From Pseudozyma flocculosa PF-1 (lineage: Eukaryota > Basidiomycota > Ustilaginomycetes > Ustilaginales > Ustilaginaceae), in contig NW_006920873.1 of the NCBI RefSeq assembly GCF_000417875.1, positions 238,993 through 302,992 of the forward strand: 64,000 nt of DNA, in the 5' to 3' direction. Shown piece after piece: positions 21,665 through 33,345 of the stretch. Every line of letters starts with the position of its first letter. Within the stretch, counting starts at the first letter, position 1. A model generated the notes under the pieces. That model was not told where the DNA came from, did no database searches, and saw nothing but the letters and a program-made list of their open reading frames with translations. The position numbers were made by a program, and so were the translations under genes.

Positions 21665-23274
21665 AGGAAGGTTTTGGCATCACGCTGCGCGATGTGGACG
21701 GCTTCGAGCGATCGAGGTCAAGTCACGGCCATTGGCTATCCTTCACGGAGCCTCAAAGTTGGCGTCGTCCCACGGGATTCACAGAAGACATCGCACTTGC
21801 TGGCACTTCGTCGCTTAGACCCGTTTGACGTACGCATCCTCATATCGGTAGCCGCCGAGCACCACTACCGCCAGCAGGGATGAATGAGCAGGGCGCTGCG
21901 GCCTTTTTTTCGGCAGGTATCCAGACCGCGTCACCTCGACCGAGTTTTCTCTTCGTTTACAGAACAGAACGGCTACACTGCGATTGCGATTGTGAGACGA
22001 AACGTGCAAGCGCTCGTAGGGTACAAGTGCGAGGGAGCGATTGGTATCGATGATTGGGACTATGACTGAGAGGCTCGCTGGGTAAGGATGGCAGAGAGGT
22101 CGAAGCTTCGCGTGATCGTGTCTGACGCTAGACGTAGGCGACATGGGCTGGAGGTTCGGCGATGTGCCGTCGGTGGTTGCGTTGCCCTCGCCGTGATGCG
22201 GCGGGCCTCGTTGACGTACTGCGGTTGCTTTGATCGCGCCTGCGAACGGCGTCCGGAAGCGTTGGGCATGTGTGCGATCTCGCCCTGTTGCGGGAGTGTG
22301 GCCACGTATGCGGTCTCTGCGTCGAGGGATGGGCCAAGCCAGAAATGGAGATGCTTGAAGCGGCAGCGGCGGCGGCGGCGGCGGCGGCGGCGGCATCACT
22401 AGTAGCAGCCGCTTCGAGTCTGGCCGATCGCTGGCCAGTCATCCAAGGGCTTGCTGAGGCGTCGGTGGAGGGATCATAGGTCTGGCTGACGGACTGGGAA
22501 CAAGGGCTATGGCTTTGTGAGCACGCTGTGATGGTACTTTGATCATGTTGGAACGGTTGTCGAAAACGTCGTGCTGGTGCTGGATAGTCGAGCTGGCTGC
22601 GGACCGCCAGGCGGATCCTGAGGGTGGTCAAGCGGCGGTGGCGGAATTCTTCCCTTTTCTGGCGGGTCCAGGCTCCAGTTGGCTGGAGGTTGCGGCGAGC
22701 GTAGCTGGTGTGCGGCGAAAGCGTGGGGCGAGCAGAGAGAGATGCCGAGTGGAGCGAGGAAGTGCACTGGCGGCGAGGTCGCGGCCGACCGACCATTATT
22801 GGCAGCAGGAGGGAGGGCTGCGCCTTGTGCCAAGCCCTAGGAGCGAAGGGCTTGGCCGTTCGCTATCACACGGCGGCTCCTCGCGCTGACCGTGTTCCGA
22901 GGACCGTGATCCGAGGGCTCTAGATACGAGCTGGAGGCGGGCCAGGCTAGGCCAGGCGACCCCGCACGATGCGGGTGGACCGCTGCGTGGAATGCAGCCT
23001 GGCGGCGAAGCAGTCGGTCGGTTCTTGGCCTGGGCCGGTGGACCGGTTCCTCTTTCGGCTCCCTCCCCCTTCCGCAGGAAGGCTGGGCTGCGAGCGCGCT
23101 TAACCAACCAAGCCTTAAAAGAGGACCGAGCTTCCCTTGCGTCCTACGCCCGTTCACCATCACCACCATCGACGCCCGACGTCCATCCACCATCACCGCC
23201 ATCGACGTCAGGCCCATCCCTCGATCCTCAACAACTCTACTGCCACTGCCACTGCCACTCCTGCCACCTGCACC
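21665..23274. other. Intergenic, OLA1 to dienoyl-CoA reductase
   Basis: 1.6 kb without a convincing gene. Minus-strand frames of 190-220 codons exist but are Arg/Ser/Pro-rich, with no domain or splice logic. It contains a GGC microsatellite (22366..22394), GGCCAGGC copies at 22939..22958 and a TTAAAAG box at about 23115. Confidence 0.5.
22366..22394. repeat. (GCG)n trinucleotide repeat
   Basis: 29 nt of perfect GCG/GGC repeat in intergenic DNA. Confidence 0.85.
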
Positions 23275-24403
23275 ATGAGCCACTCTGACGACACCGAGGT
23301 TCCGCCGTTCCGGCACGCCGCTGCCGACACCAAGGCGGTGTTCAAGGACGACATCTTCAAGGGCAAGGTGCTGTTCTGCACGGGCGGCGGTTCGGGCATC
23401 TGCTACGAGATGGTGCGTGCCGTCATGGCGCACGGTGCGCACGCCGCCATCCTGGGCCGCAAGGCCGAGCGGCTGCAAAAGGCGGCCGAGGCGCTGTCCA
23501 AGGACACGGGCAGCCGGTGCATTGCCACGCCCGGCGACGTGCGCGAGCCGGCCGACCTGAAGCGCGCCGTTGAGCGGACCGTCGCCGAGTTTGGCAAGAT
23601 CGACTTTGTCATTTGCGGCAGCGCGGCCAACTGGCTGGCGGGCATCGAGGAGAACAACGAAAAGGGCTTCAAGACGGTCATCGACATTGACCTCCTCGGC
23701 TCGTACAACACCGTCAAGGCCACGCTGGGCCAGGTCAAGCTCAACAGGTGAGTCGGCGGCGTGACTGGCGGCACGCCCTCCTTTGCGCGACGTGCTGACC
23801 TCCCGCTGCCGTCCTTCCGTCTCTTGCCGCGCTGCGCGCAATGCTCTCCTGCCGTCCCGCCTCTCTGCTTGCAACCCGCTTCGACATCCGCAGGGGCAGC
23901 TACATTTTCGTCTCGGCGACGCTGCACTACTTTGGCCTGGGCTGGCAAGGCCCGGCGTCGGCGGCCAAGGCGGGCGTCGATGCGCTGAGCCGCGTGCTGG
24001 CCGTCGAGATGGGCCCGCACGGCGTGCGCTCCAACGTCATCGCCCCCGGACCCATCAAGGGCACCGAGGGCATGGACCGCCTCGCCCCCAAGGGCGCCGG
24101 CGACATTGTTGGCGACAGCGTGCCGATGCAGCGGATGGGCGAAAAGTCGGACATTGCCGCGGCGGCCGTGTACCTGTTCAGCGGCGCGGCGACGTACGTC
24201 ACGGGCATCCAGCTCGTCGTCGACGGAGGTGAGTGCCGGGGGCGAGGTTTCCCTCAACCCGTGAGATTGTGTGCTGACCGCCGGTGTCGTATGTCGCTCA
24301 TTCTGCAGGCGCCTGGCAGACGATGGGACAGTCGCTGCCGTACCCGACGCTGGCCCTCGACAAGCAGAGCCTCAAGGACATTGTCACGGGCTCGCGGCTG
24401 TGA
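23275..24403 (+). CDS. SPS19: Peroxisomal 2,4-dienoyl-CoA reductase (DECR2/Sps19 type)
   Basis: NADPH-dependent SDR enzyme that reduces 2,4-dienoyl-CoA to 3-enoyl-CoA during peroxisomal beta-oxidation of unsaturated fatty acids. Exons are 23275..23747, 23894..24228 and 24309..24403, giving 300 residues. The cofactor loop is TGGGSGIC (residues 36-43); Cys in the last position, instead of Gly, is also found in yeast Sps19 as far as I recall. ICGSAANWLAGIEENNEKGFKTVIDIDLLG, YIFVSATLHYFGLGWQGPASAAKAGVDAL and SNVIAPGPIKGTEGM match the DECR2 branch, which lacks the usual SDR Tyr-x3-Lys and keeps the Lys of SAAKAGVDAL. The C-terminus Ser-Arg-Leu is a PTS1. The start is the first ATG, following a CAC/ACC-rich leader. 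Confidence 0.94.
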
Positions 24404-24987
24404 AGCGGCGCCCGTGGCCCTGTATCCAGCAGAGTCGTTTTCTTGAAAGCCGTGGCAGCTGCGTGCATTGCAAGCTCTGGAATTGTGGTGTGAGCGGTCG
24501 TGGTGCAAACGGCCGTATGCGTTGCGAGGACTGCGCGGCGGCCGCCAGAAGTCACATGTGCGGGGGGGGGGAAAAGGATCGGGCGGCGCCTGGGCCAACG
24601 ACGCGCTGCCAAGCAGGCCACGCGCTGGCCAGTCAGGCGAGGCTGTGTTGGTCTGTCGGGCCTGGCCTGTTGGTGGCCTGTGTGGAGTTGGGCTGGTTGT
24701 GCGGGCGCGGCGGGCGGGCGCTCGATCCTTCTTCAGGGTCCGGTCAAGTCAGGTTTTCAGGGGCCAACCTGGCAAGCACCAACCCACTCCAACACCGACC
24801 CAAAGTACCAGCCTGCTTTTGCTTGCTCCATCCCTCGCACCTCAGCCGCCCCTCCTGCCCTGCTACGTCCATCTGCACCGTCTGCTTCCCTTTCCGCCTC
24901 TCCTTACCGTCCACTGCACACCGCGCCGTAGGCTCTACGCGGCGCACGATCACGACCCGACCCCGCTTCCAGCGCCCCACCGCCAGC
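24404..24987. other. Intergenic, dienoyl-CoA reductase to LIM gene
   Basis: 584 bp, with CCTGGCCTG and GGCCAGTCAGGC elements around 24590-24680. No gene is seen. Confidence 0.55.
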
Positions 24988-27909
24988 ATGGCCTCGCTGA
25001 GGACCACCTACTTCGCAGCGGGCTGCCAGCATGGCGGCGAGGCCTCCTGTGACCGCTGTGACTCGCTCCCCGCGGGCAAGATCAAGTCCAAGGGCGATGC
25101 AGGGGAAGCTCCTGGCTCGACGACTCGGCCGGACCGATGGGCCAGCAGGTAAGCACACGCACGGCGCACCAACGCCCCGCAAGTCTGGCGGCCCGATCAT
25201 ATGAAGTCGTGCCGCTAAGAGCACAGGATCGAACTGACCCAACCTGCCTCTCGATCACCACCCCGCCTGCTGCCATCCCTCGACAGATACGTGAGCGGCA
25301 CGTTTACGCCCGACGACTCGTACCTCTCGAGCAGCACGAGCGGCTCGAGCGTCGCCTCTGCCAACGGCAAGGTCCCCTTTCGAGCCAGCACGGACCACAA
25401 CCTCGGCCTCGGCATGCCTTCTCGCATCTCGCGCGATCTGAGGTCCAGCTTCAGCAACCAGCCGCGCCCGACGCTCGACAGCCTGCCGGAGCGCGGCCGG
25501 TCGACGGAGCGGACGGCGTCGCAGTACCTCTCGACGCCTCCGTCGGCCGGGCCCTCCAAGGCCGCGCCCTCGCGCGACCGGTCGCCCAACGGCGGAGACT
25601 ACCGCGCGCCGATCCTGCAGGGCTCCGACGGCGCCCTCTCCAAGGTCTGCGGCAGCCTGGTCGAGCCGTCCGAGAGCCGCAACAAGTGGGCGTGCCACGA
25701 CTGCAAGGCCGTCTTTGCGCGCGACACGACCATCTACGCGCCTCCGAGCTCGGCGGCCGACCTCAGCCCGGACGGCGCCTACTTTTGCAAGCAGTGCTAC
25801 AGCGCGCGGTACGGCCTGGGCAAATGCAACGCGTGCCAGAGGGACGTCCTCGGCAGCACAAAGGAGGACGGCAAGTTTGTCAAGGCCAACGGCGGCCTCT
25901 GGCACGGCCGCTGCTGGAGGTGCGTCCACTGCGGCAAGGGCGCAAAGGACGGCGTCGAGGTGCTCGTCGGCATGGACGGTAGGCCGTGCTGCGAAGGCTG
26001 CTTTGACAGACCAAAGCAGGCAAGGCGGCCGTCATTCGACGCCAAGGCTGCGGAAAGGCCGGTTCCGTCGGCATCCTCTCGCTCTCACGACGCCGACGTG
26101 CGCAGGCTCAGCCGGTACGGGGCCGCAGGCAAAGGCGCCATGGGCGCAACCATCGCCGAGCTGTCGAAAAAGTTCAACAGGGGCTGCTCAACATCGACGG
26201 CGATGCCGACGTCGCCGACGCTGCCCTCGAGTCCGACGATGGCCTCGGACATCTTCCGCCGGGGTTCCACCTCGACGGGCTCACTCGCCGATGTCGCGCG
26301 GCCCCCCTCGCGAGGGACGCTGCCGTTCCCAGACCTCGTCTCGCGCTCGCCCACCCGCGGCAGCACCGGCATGAGCCGCAGCGGCAGCATCACCGGCAGC
26401 CCGCCCAAGCCTCGTCCGTTGACCGCCCAGTTCACGGGCGATCTCAACCTCGCCGCCTTCCGCACGTCGTTCGGGCCCGGCTCGGACCCGGAGCGGGGCC
26501 ACCTTAGCCGCAGCGACTCGCGCAGCCGCAGCTACAGCCCGACCAAGCGCACCCCGCTTGGGAGCGGTGGTGTCACGCCGGAGACGGGCTCACGCGGACG
26601 CTTCGACTCCTTCACCCGCGATGGCGCGGGCCCGTCGACCACCTCGGCAAAGGTGCCCGGCAGCCCCAACGTGAGGGCGAGCTCCAGCCTCGGCGGTGCC
26701 GCTGCTGCTGCGCCGCGATCTGCCGAATTCGGGCGTGACCGCACCGCCAGCGGCTTTCCACGTCCGCTCAACACGCCCTTTTCCAAGGACAAGAGCACAA
26801 AGGAGCCTCTGCAGGGCGACAAGCACTCCGACGAGCCCGACTCGGAGCCGACTGTTGAGCCGACCGCCGCGGACCCGCCCGCGGCGGATGCAGAGGTGCG
26901 ATGCGTCGTCTGCCATCGGCTGCCCTTCGAGTCGTCTGCGACCGGGTCCGGGCCCGCGCATGAGGTGGTCATGATCACGCTAGCAGGCGGCCAGCACCTG
27001 CACGCCGACTGCTTCACGTGCTGCGTCTGCGCGGCCAAGATCGACGGCAGCCGGACCTTTACGCGCCTCGAGGGCCTGGACGGACAGTACCGCGAGCTCG
27101 CACCGGGGCTGGAACCGTTTGCGCACCCTCACTGCGCGCCCAGCGTCCGCCTCCAGCGCGTGGTCCGCGCGCTCGACGACCAGCCGGCCTCGCACGAAGG
27201 AAGGACGCTCAACCGCAATTTGGACCCGGAAGCGTCGGTGCGGAACCACGTCACCCACCAGCGAGAACTGCGGCCGAGCCCGACGCCCTCGCCCGCCGCG
27301 ACGCTGCGCAGTCCGTCTAGCTCCTCGTTCCCCGAGCGAGGCGATCTGCCATTTGCGCGCGGCACCAGCACGGCGCCGACGTCGACGTCGACCCGACCCA
27401 CCGACGGCAGCGTTCGTCGCTTCCAGCCATCGGCCGGCGCCGCCCCGCCGACACGCTCCACGATCCTCTCGCGCTCGGCCACCGCTCCAACGAATCCGGC
27501 AGCAGGCATCTTTTCTCGCCAGCCCCAGCCGTCCACGTCTTCATCTTCCGGCCCTTCGAACGGCCTGGCCGCCCTGCGCGGCGCCACAGGCTCGGGCTCG
27601 GGCACGACGGCCGCGGGCGGGCCGACGCGGCTGGGCGGGATGCCGTCTTGCGCCTTTTGCGGCGAAAAGCTATCGGCACTCGAGAGCGTGACGGGACCGC
27701 GCAGCACGGCGTGGCACCGCAACTGCCTCATCTGCCGCGGCGCACCAAAGGCGGCGCCGTCGCCCCTGTTCGTGCGCAACCTCCGCGCCGCTGCGCCTTC
27801 GATCTGCGGCAAGAAGCTCGACTCGGGCGCAAAGGTCAACCGCGACGGCGAAGTCAGGTGCCGCGACTGCTTTGACCGCGAGTGCTCCGCCTTCCGCGTG
27901 TCGGCTTAG
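24988..27909 (+). CDS. Multi-LIM-domain protein (paxillin-like scaffold)
   Basis: Exons 24988..25148 and 25287..27909 give 927 residues. Four zinc-binding LIM or LIM-like modules are visible. They are an atypical one (WACHDCKAVF...YFCKQC, about residues 183-220), a canonical one directly after it (CNACQRDV...HGRCWRCVHC...CCEGCF), a third at about residue 585-665 (CVVCHRLPF...HADCFTCCVC...HPHC) and a C-terminal one (CAFCGEKL...HRNCLIC...CRDCF). Between them are long Ser/Pro/Arg-rich disordered stretches with many SP/TP sites. In the last LIM the CLIC and CGKKLDSGAK halves are separated by about 20 extra residues, so an unrecognised in-frame intron or an insertion is possible. LIM proteins scaffold actin and polarity complexes; this role is inferred, and no RhoGAP domain is present. 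Confidence 0.8.
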
Positions 27910-28253
27910 CTTTACGCTGCTGCCCCCTGCGCCACGAGCGACATTGGCTCATGTGCTTAGCGCTCGACGGACCGGCCACCCGGACGGCCGGCCGACCGCC
28001 CTTCCTGCTCGCTCGCCCACCGCGATGATAGAGACGACTGCAATGACGACATGCCCACTCGATGACCCGATGAGCCCGCGGGAGAGGGAGGCGCAGCGAA
28101 CATTGATGCTTGCGCGGATGAGATGGGAGACGCTGCTGGCGGTGCTAGTGGTACACGATGTGGATGCGGTGGGATGCTAGGTGAGGAGAGGAATCGTCTA
28201 AAAGCGATTGCTGCGCGGCGTGGCGCGGCGCGGACCGTTTCCCGGCGTCAGCG
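27910..28253. other. Intergenic, convergent LIM / RecQ
   Basis: 344 bp between two 3' ends. Nothing gene-like is seen. Confidence 0.55.
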
Positions 28254-31200
28254 TCAGCGTCGCGGAAGGATGGGCATGGGGCGAATAACGGACGCCGCGG
28301 TACCTGCTGCCGATCTCGAAGTCGAGGCCCGCGAGGACGCCCCGGCACCCGGCCGCGCCGTAGACGACGAAGAGGTTGGGGGCGCACGCCTGCTCGCCGC
28401 CGCCGCCGTGGGGCCCGACGCGCCGCTCTTGCTCCTTGGCGGGCTGGGGTCGTTGTACGAGAACGACGACAGATCGATGGCGCCCTTGGCCGTCGCGCCG
28501 ACCGCTGCCGCTCGCGGTGCGGCTGCCTTGCCGCCGAGGCGGTCCTGCTTCTGCCGGTAGTCGATGCAGACGGCGAGGAAGTCAGAGGACCGCACGTACC
28601 TCTTGGGCCCGGTGATGCCGATGGCGTCGCGCAGCGTCATGTCGTCGCGCGGCAGCATAGCGCTGAGGACTTGGAGCTGCTCGTCGGTGAAGACTTCCGA
28701 CTCGGCGCACCCGAGCTTCTCGATCGTCTCGCTGCGCAGCTTGGCCAGCGCCTCGTAGCACTGCTGCGACACATCCCGCTCCTCCCTGGTCCGGTCGGCG
28801 GAGCCGCTGCCGCTGCCGACGGCCGAGCGGGTGTTGACGACGTTGCGGCTGAGTGGCGCGCGCTTGGCCCTGTCAGCGTTGCGCGGCGCCCTCGCCTTAT
28901 CCGGGCTGAGGGGCACGTTGCTGATGTCGTGGGCGTCGTCGGCAAACTCAAAGTCGCTGACGGCCACCGGCCTGGTGGCGGCGATAGGCCTGCCAGTGGA
29001 CCGTTTCGTCGCCGCCGTCGTGGTCGCTACCGCTGCCGCGGTGCCCTTGCCCGCCTTCTCTGGGCGGATCTCGAGCTCGACCTTGAGCGAGCCGTTAAGC
29101 ACGTCCTTGGCCCTCGGACCCAGCTTGAGGTAGAACTGCGTGTACCCGCCGATGCTGCGGGTCTCGTCCTCGAGCGCGTTGAGGGCCTGTAGGCGCTGGA
29201 AGAGGCGACGGCACTGGTCGTTGGAGAGGTGGGCGCCGGTGCCCCAGAAGTAGGCCTTGGGGTCGTGGTGCTCCCGGGTGGCCTGGGTCCTCGCGCCGCG
29301 GAAGACGTCGGCGCAGTAGATGAGCGTGACGCGCTTCTTTGTGGCGAGGATGGCCTTGACCAGCTTGATGGCCACCTTGGCCAGCTCGGTAAAGTCGTGC
29401 TTGACGACCTTGCCGTCCTTTTCGATGCAGACGTCGCAGCTGCGGTGGCAGTTGGCGGGCGAGAAGGTCTCGTTAAAGTAGCGCAGGATCTGCATCTTGC
29501 GGCAGTCGGTGCGGTTCTCGCAGTAGCTGAGCACCTCCTTGAGGTTCTCGAGCTGCTGGTCCTTTTGAACGCGCGGCAGGTCGTCCTCCTGGATCTGGTT
29601 CTGCAGCTGCCGGAAGTCGTTGTACGTGTAGTAGAGCACGCAGACCGACGTCTTGCCGTCGCGCCCCGCCCTGCCAGTCTCCTGGTAGAAGCCCTCGACC
29701 GAGCGCGGCATCGAGTGGTGGATGACGAAGCGCACATTGGGCTTGTCGATGCCCATGCCAAAGGCCACGGTGGCGACGACCACCTCAAACTCGCCCGTCT
29801 TCCACTGGTTCTGGATCATGGTGCGATCGGCGTCCGAGAGGTGGGCGTGGTAGTGCTTGGCGCGGATGTCGTGCTTTTCCGACAGGTCGTGGGCCACCTC
29901 CTCGCACGACTTGCGACTGTTGCAGTAAATGATGCCCGTCTTGCCGGCGTGGTACGTCTTGATGAAGCCGGCGATCGCATCGAGGTGCTTGGCCTTGGTG
30001 CTCGGCTTGTCGCGCACGTGGTACTCGAGGTTGGGCCGGTTGAACGACTGCTGAAGGGCGACGGGCTTGTCGAGCTGGAGCTGGTTGGTGACGTCCTCGC
30101 GCACGCGGATGTTGGCCGTCGCAGTCAGCGCCATGAAGGGGATCTTGGGGTACTCTTGCCGCAGCCTGCCCAGGTCTTTGTAGTCCGGCCGGAAGTCGTG
30201 GCCCCACTGGCTGACGCAGTGCGCCTCGTCGACGACGAAGCGGGCGAGGCGTTTGGTGCGGTAGAGGAGGCCAAAGATCTCGGTAGCCTTCGACGACTTG
30301 CCGACGAATTCGGGCGTGAGGTAGAGCAGGCGGATTGACGTCTCGCGCTTTGTCAGCTCGCGGAAGACATCCGCACGGTCCCCGGCCGACATCTTGCCGC
30401 TCAGCGCGACGGCAGGAATGTCCTTCTGGACGAGCGACTGCACCTGGTCGTGGATCAGCGAGAGCAGGGGCGAGATGACGATCGTGACGCCGTCCGTCCT
30501 GCCCTTTGTGACGACCGCGGGGATCTGGTAGCAGAGGCTCTTGCCTCCGCCGGTCGGCATTAGGCAGAAGACGTCCCGCCCGCTCAGCGCCGCGTTGATC
30601 GCCTCGAGCTGGTGCTTGCGGAAATTTTTCAACTGGAACAGCTCGCGCAGCGCGTACACGACCTCCTGCGACCACGGGTACACGAGCTGGTCTCGGGTCT
30701 CCTTGGACTTGGGCAGCTGGTCCATCGACGGGCCGAGGATCTGAGCCCGCACCTCGGCGGGCGCATCGTCGTAGTCGATGTCATCGCCATCGCCATAGAA
30801 CTCGTCGATGTCGATGGCGTCGTCCTGCGGCGGCGGCGGCGGGGCAGCCCGGACGGGCGCCGCAGGTACCATGGGCGCAGGCCGCGAGGGTCCGGCGATT
30901 GGCACGTCGGGCACCTCGTTCCACTCGATCGCATCGTCGTCAAAGTCGGGCGTGGGCGAGCGCGGTCGGCGGGAGCCATCGTCCTGGCCCTGAGGTCGGG
31001 CCGCGAACGTGTCGCAGCGAGCCGATGCCCCGTCGGTCGGTCGCGAGTCGGTCTGCGGACGATCGGCCCGGCTGATCGACCCAGGCCGAAATAGCTCGTC
31101 GTGCCCGGTAGCCGCGTCTACCCCCGAGCGGGCAGCGGGCACAAATACGTTGCTGGCCGAGGCGCCGGTGCTGGTCCCTGAAGACGGAGCCTGCTGCGGC

Positions 31201-32057
31201 GGCGAGGCAGCTCGGAGCGGCGTCGCTGAGTGGCCGGACGGATCGACGCCCCTGGCATCCAGCTCCTCTTGAATCTGCTTGACCCTCTGGTTGAGGAAGC
31301 TCTCCTGCATCCTCACGTACGCCTCATCGGCCGCGTTCGGGTCCTCGACCAGGCTGACGAGCTCCAGCCGCACCCTCTTCAGGTTGGCCTTGGTCTGCTT
31401 CAGCAGCTCGACCAGGTCCCGATCCGTCCTCTTGATGAGGTCGCTGGTGGGCCGACCGGTGCTGCTGGTCGAGCCGGGCGCTGCCTGGGACGAGGCGGGA
31501 TCCTCGTCTCGGTCTCTCTGGCCGTGTCGAGACGAGGCGGCGTCCGAGAGCGTCCCCTCTGCAGACACCCTAGGGCGCTTGACATGGCCTTGGCCGCCTC
31601 GCGGCGTGATGGGCCCGGGCGAGTCGCGCTTGACAGGGATGACCATGGAGTCGTTTGATCGGTCGGCGTCTCCCACAAGCCTGGCCGCTGCAGCTGCGTT
31701 CTCGGCCTTGATCAGGACAATATCGTCGTGGTCGTTGCCGTAGTTCTGGTCTGGAGAGGGGCGGCGACGGTGCAAGGGCCGGTCGTCGTCCAGGTCTTCG
31801 TCGTCGTCAAGGTCGATGGTGATGGCGGGGCTGGAGCCAGGAGGTGGCGGTTTGACGTCGAGAGCAGCGGTCGATGCTGCTGTCAGCCTGGCCGGCAGCC
31901 GATCCGAAGAGGATGCGGCGTACCGCCTCGGCACACCCGACGCTACCGATGGCGAGCCAGTGCGCATTCCTTCTGCTCCTTCCACCTTCGGCGTTACCGC
32001 ATCGACATCGACCGGCACTACCCCTGGTTCGAGCTTCGGCAGTCTGCGGTTCGGCAT
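28254..32057 (-). CDS. SGS1: RecQ-family DNA helicase (Sgs1/BLM type)
   Basis: Single-exon gene of 1267 residues. It encodes a 3'-5' DNA helicase acting in recombination, replication-fork repair and double-Holliday-junction dissolution in the nucleus. Residues 1 to about 430 are disordered and acidic/Pro-rich, with a short helical segment (RTDRDLVELLKQTKANLKRV), as in the Sgs1/BLM N-terminus. The helicase core has Walker A TGGGKSLCYQIPA (about 500), DEAH (about 611) in VVDEAHCVSQWGHDFRPDY, ALTATA, and motif VI QETGRAGRDG (about 790). The RQC zinc site with its Cys set (CENRTDCRK...CHRSCDVC) is at about 850-882, followed by a winged-helix region and an HRDC domain at about 1095-1170. The ATG at 32057 is the first Met after an upstream in-frame stop near 32168. 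All three BLM-type modules make this the Sgs1 orthologue rather than a short RecQ. Confidence 0.94.
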   Translation of the reverse strand: MPNRRLPKLEPGVVPVDVDAVTPKVEGAEGMRTGSPSVASGVPRRYAASSSDRLPARLTAASTAALDVKPPPPGSSPAITIDLDDDEDLDDDRPLHRRRPSPDQNYGNDHDDIVLIKAENAAAAARLVGDADRSNDSMVIPVKRDSPGPITPRGGQGHVKRPRVSAEGTLSDAASSRHGQRDRDEDPASSQAAPGSTSSTGRPTSDLIKRTDRDLVELLKQTKANLKRVRLELVSLVEDPNAADEAYVRMQESFLNQRVKQIQEELDARGVDPSGHSATPLRAASPPQQAPSSGTSTGASASNVFVPAARSGVDAATGHDELFRPGSISRADRPQTDSRPTDGASARCDTFAARPQGQDDGSRRPRSPTPDFDDDAIEWNEVPDVPIAGPSRPAPMVPAAPVRAAPPPPPQDDAIDIDEFYGDGDDIDYDDAPAEVRAQILGPSMDQLPKSKETRDQLVYPWSQEVVYALRELFQLKNFRKHQLEAINAALSGRDVFCLMPTGGGKSLCYQIPAVVTKGRTDGVTIVISPLLSLIHDQVQSLVQKDIPAVALSGKMSAGDRADVFRELTKRETSIRLLYLTPEFVGKSSKATEIFGLLYRTKRLARFVVDEAHCVSQWGHDFRPDYKDLGRLRQEYPKIPFMALTATANIRVREDVTNQLQLDKPVALQQSFNRPNLEYHVRDKPSTKAKHLDAIAGFIKTYHAGKTGIIYCNSRKSCEEVAHDLSEKHDIRAKHYHAHLSDADRTMIQNQWKTGEFEVVVATVAFGMGIDKPNVRFVIHHSMPRSVEGFYQETGRAGRDGKTSVCVLYYTYNDFRQLQNQIQEDDLPRVQKDQQLENLKEVLSYCENRTDCRKMQILRYFNETFSPANCHRSCDVCIEKDGKVVKHDFTELAKVAIKLVKAILATKKRVTLIYCADVFRGARTQATREHHDPKAYFWGTGAHLSNDQCRRLFQRLQALNALEDETRSIGGYTQFYLKLGPRAKDVLNGSLKVELEIRPEKAGKGTAAAVATTTAATKRSTGRPIAATRPVAVSDFEFADDAHDISNVPLSPDKARAPRNADRAKRAPLSRNVVNTRSAVGSGSGSADRTREERDVSQQCYEALAKLRSETIEKLGCAESEVFTDEQLQVLSAMLPRDDMTLRDAIGITGPKRYVRSSDFLAVCIDYRQKQDRLGGKAAAPRAAAVGATAKGAIDLSSFSYNDPSPPRSKSGASGPTAAAASRRAPPTSSSSTARPGAGASSRASTSRSAAGTAASVIRPMPILPRR

Positions 32058-33345
32058 GGCCGAACGATCAATGCTGTCAGTGCCGCGATGGATGTTGCTC
32101 TGGCGGGCGCTGGGGTGGCTGTCGATGTGGGAGTAGGCGTTGTCGCTGCAGTCTATGGTGGTGGCGACTCAGGCGCCTCCGTGATGCGCTGACAAGTGCA
32201 TCAAGCTCTCTGAGGCTGGGCAGGAACGGGATCAACTGGATGGCTGAGTCGCGCTGCGGACCAACGACGGTCGGATCAAGCCCCCTGTGCAGAGAATGAG
32301 GCTCACAGCACAGCCGGACGGGCGCGTCGCCGCCGAAACCAAACTGGCAGAGGGGCGGAACGAGAGCGGAGCGCGGCCGACCAGGGAGGACCAATATGTG
32401 CGGGCCAGCGGAGCAAAGCTTAACCTAGCTCGACGGGCCGCAGACGTAGTGCGGCAGCAGCAGCAGCAGCGGGGTTGCCGTCAGACCGGGGTTGCTGGCT
32501 GTGTATCGTGTGATGGTGTGCTGCGTGGTCGGGCGATGGCGAGAGGACGTGGTGATGGTGGTGGTACGAGGGCGATGACGGCGATGGTGGTGGCGAGCAG
32601 CTGGCACCAGCACCGTGCCGTGCATGCGCGGAACCCGGAGTCCCACGCCACTCAACCTCAACGACCGCCTTGCCCCACCAGCGGGCGGCGCCGAAAAATC
32701 TCCGGGTGCCGTCGCGAGCAGCCCTCAGGGTCTTGACTTGGATTTCGCGTTCGTGTCGATGTCTAGGCAGGCAGGCGGGCTCAGCCTGAGCTGGCTTTCA
32801 GCTGGCTGGCTTGTCCTCCAAAAGCAACACTACTGTGGGGCACGTGATTTCGAGAATTTTTTGGAGGCTCGACTGCCCAACCGACCGCTTTGGCTGCCTC
32901 GACTTTTCTTTTCCTCGACAGAGGCCTGACTCCTCGTTGCGGCCACTCCACCTCCTCTTCTCCCGTTGCCCTTTGACTCGCATTCTCGTCAAGCCAAACC
33001 TGCGGCAGCGCCGACGTCCTTACGACTACGACTACGGTGGATCCACGCACCTGGACGCCTGGCGAGACAGCCAGCGTGACAGAAAGCGCCGGCGAGGCTT
33101 GGCTCTCTGAACTCCCCAACCTCGGTGAATAGGTGAGCTTGGTCTTGCGGTTTCGGGAGGCCCGAACCGGCTCCAGGACAGTGGTGGAACCCGCCGCCCG
33201 CATCTGCACGGCTGAACGTTAGTCGCTGATCCAAGGCACACTACTCGTCCGGCCAAACCCCGCATTATCGACAGCACCTTCATGGCTGCCTGCTCGTAGG
33301 CGAGCCGTTGAGGCCGCGCAATCTGGCCAGGCGTCCCCTCTCGAT
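32058..33345. other. Divergent promoter region, RecQ / AT-hook protein
   Basis: 1.3 kb. It holds a short CAG run near 32456, GCAGGCAGGC and GCTGGCTGGC motifs at about 32765-32815, and CTGGCCAGGCG at about 33325, just before the AT-hook gene ATG. No gene is seen. Confidence 0.5.

Noticed and set aside
22128..22796. 222-codon minus-strand frame between OLA1 and the dienoyl-CoA reductase
   Set aside because: Composition (Arg, Ser, Pro, Thr, poly-Ala from the GCG repeat) and lack of domains point to translated non-coding DNA.
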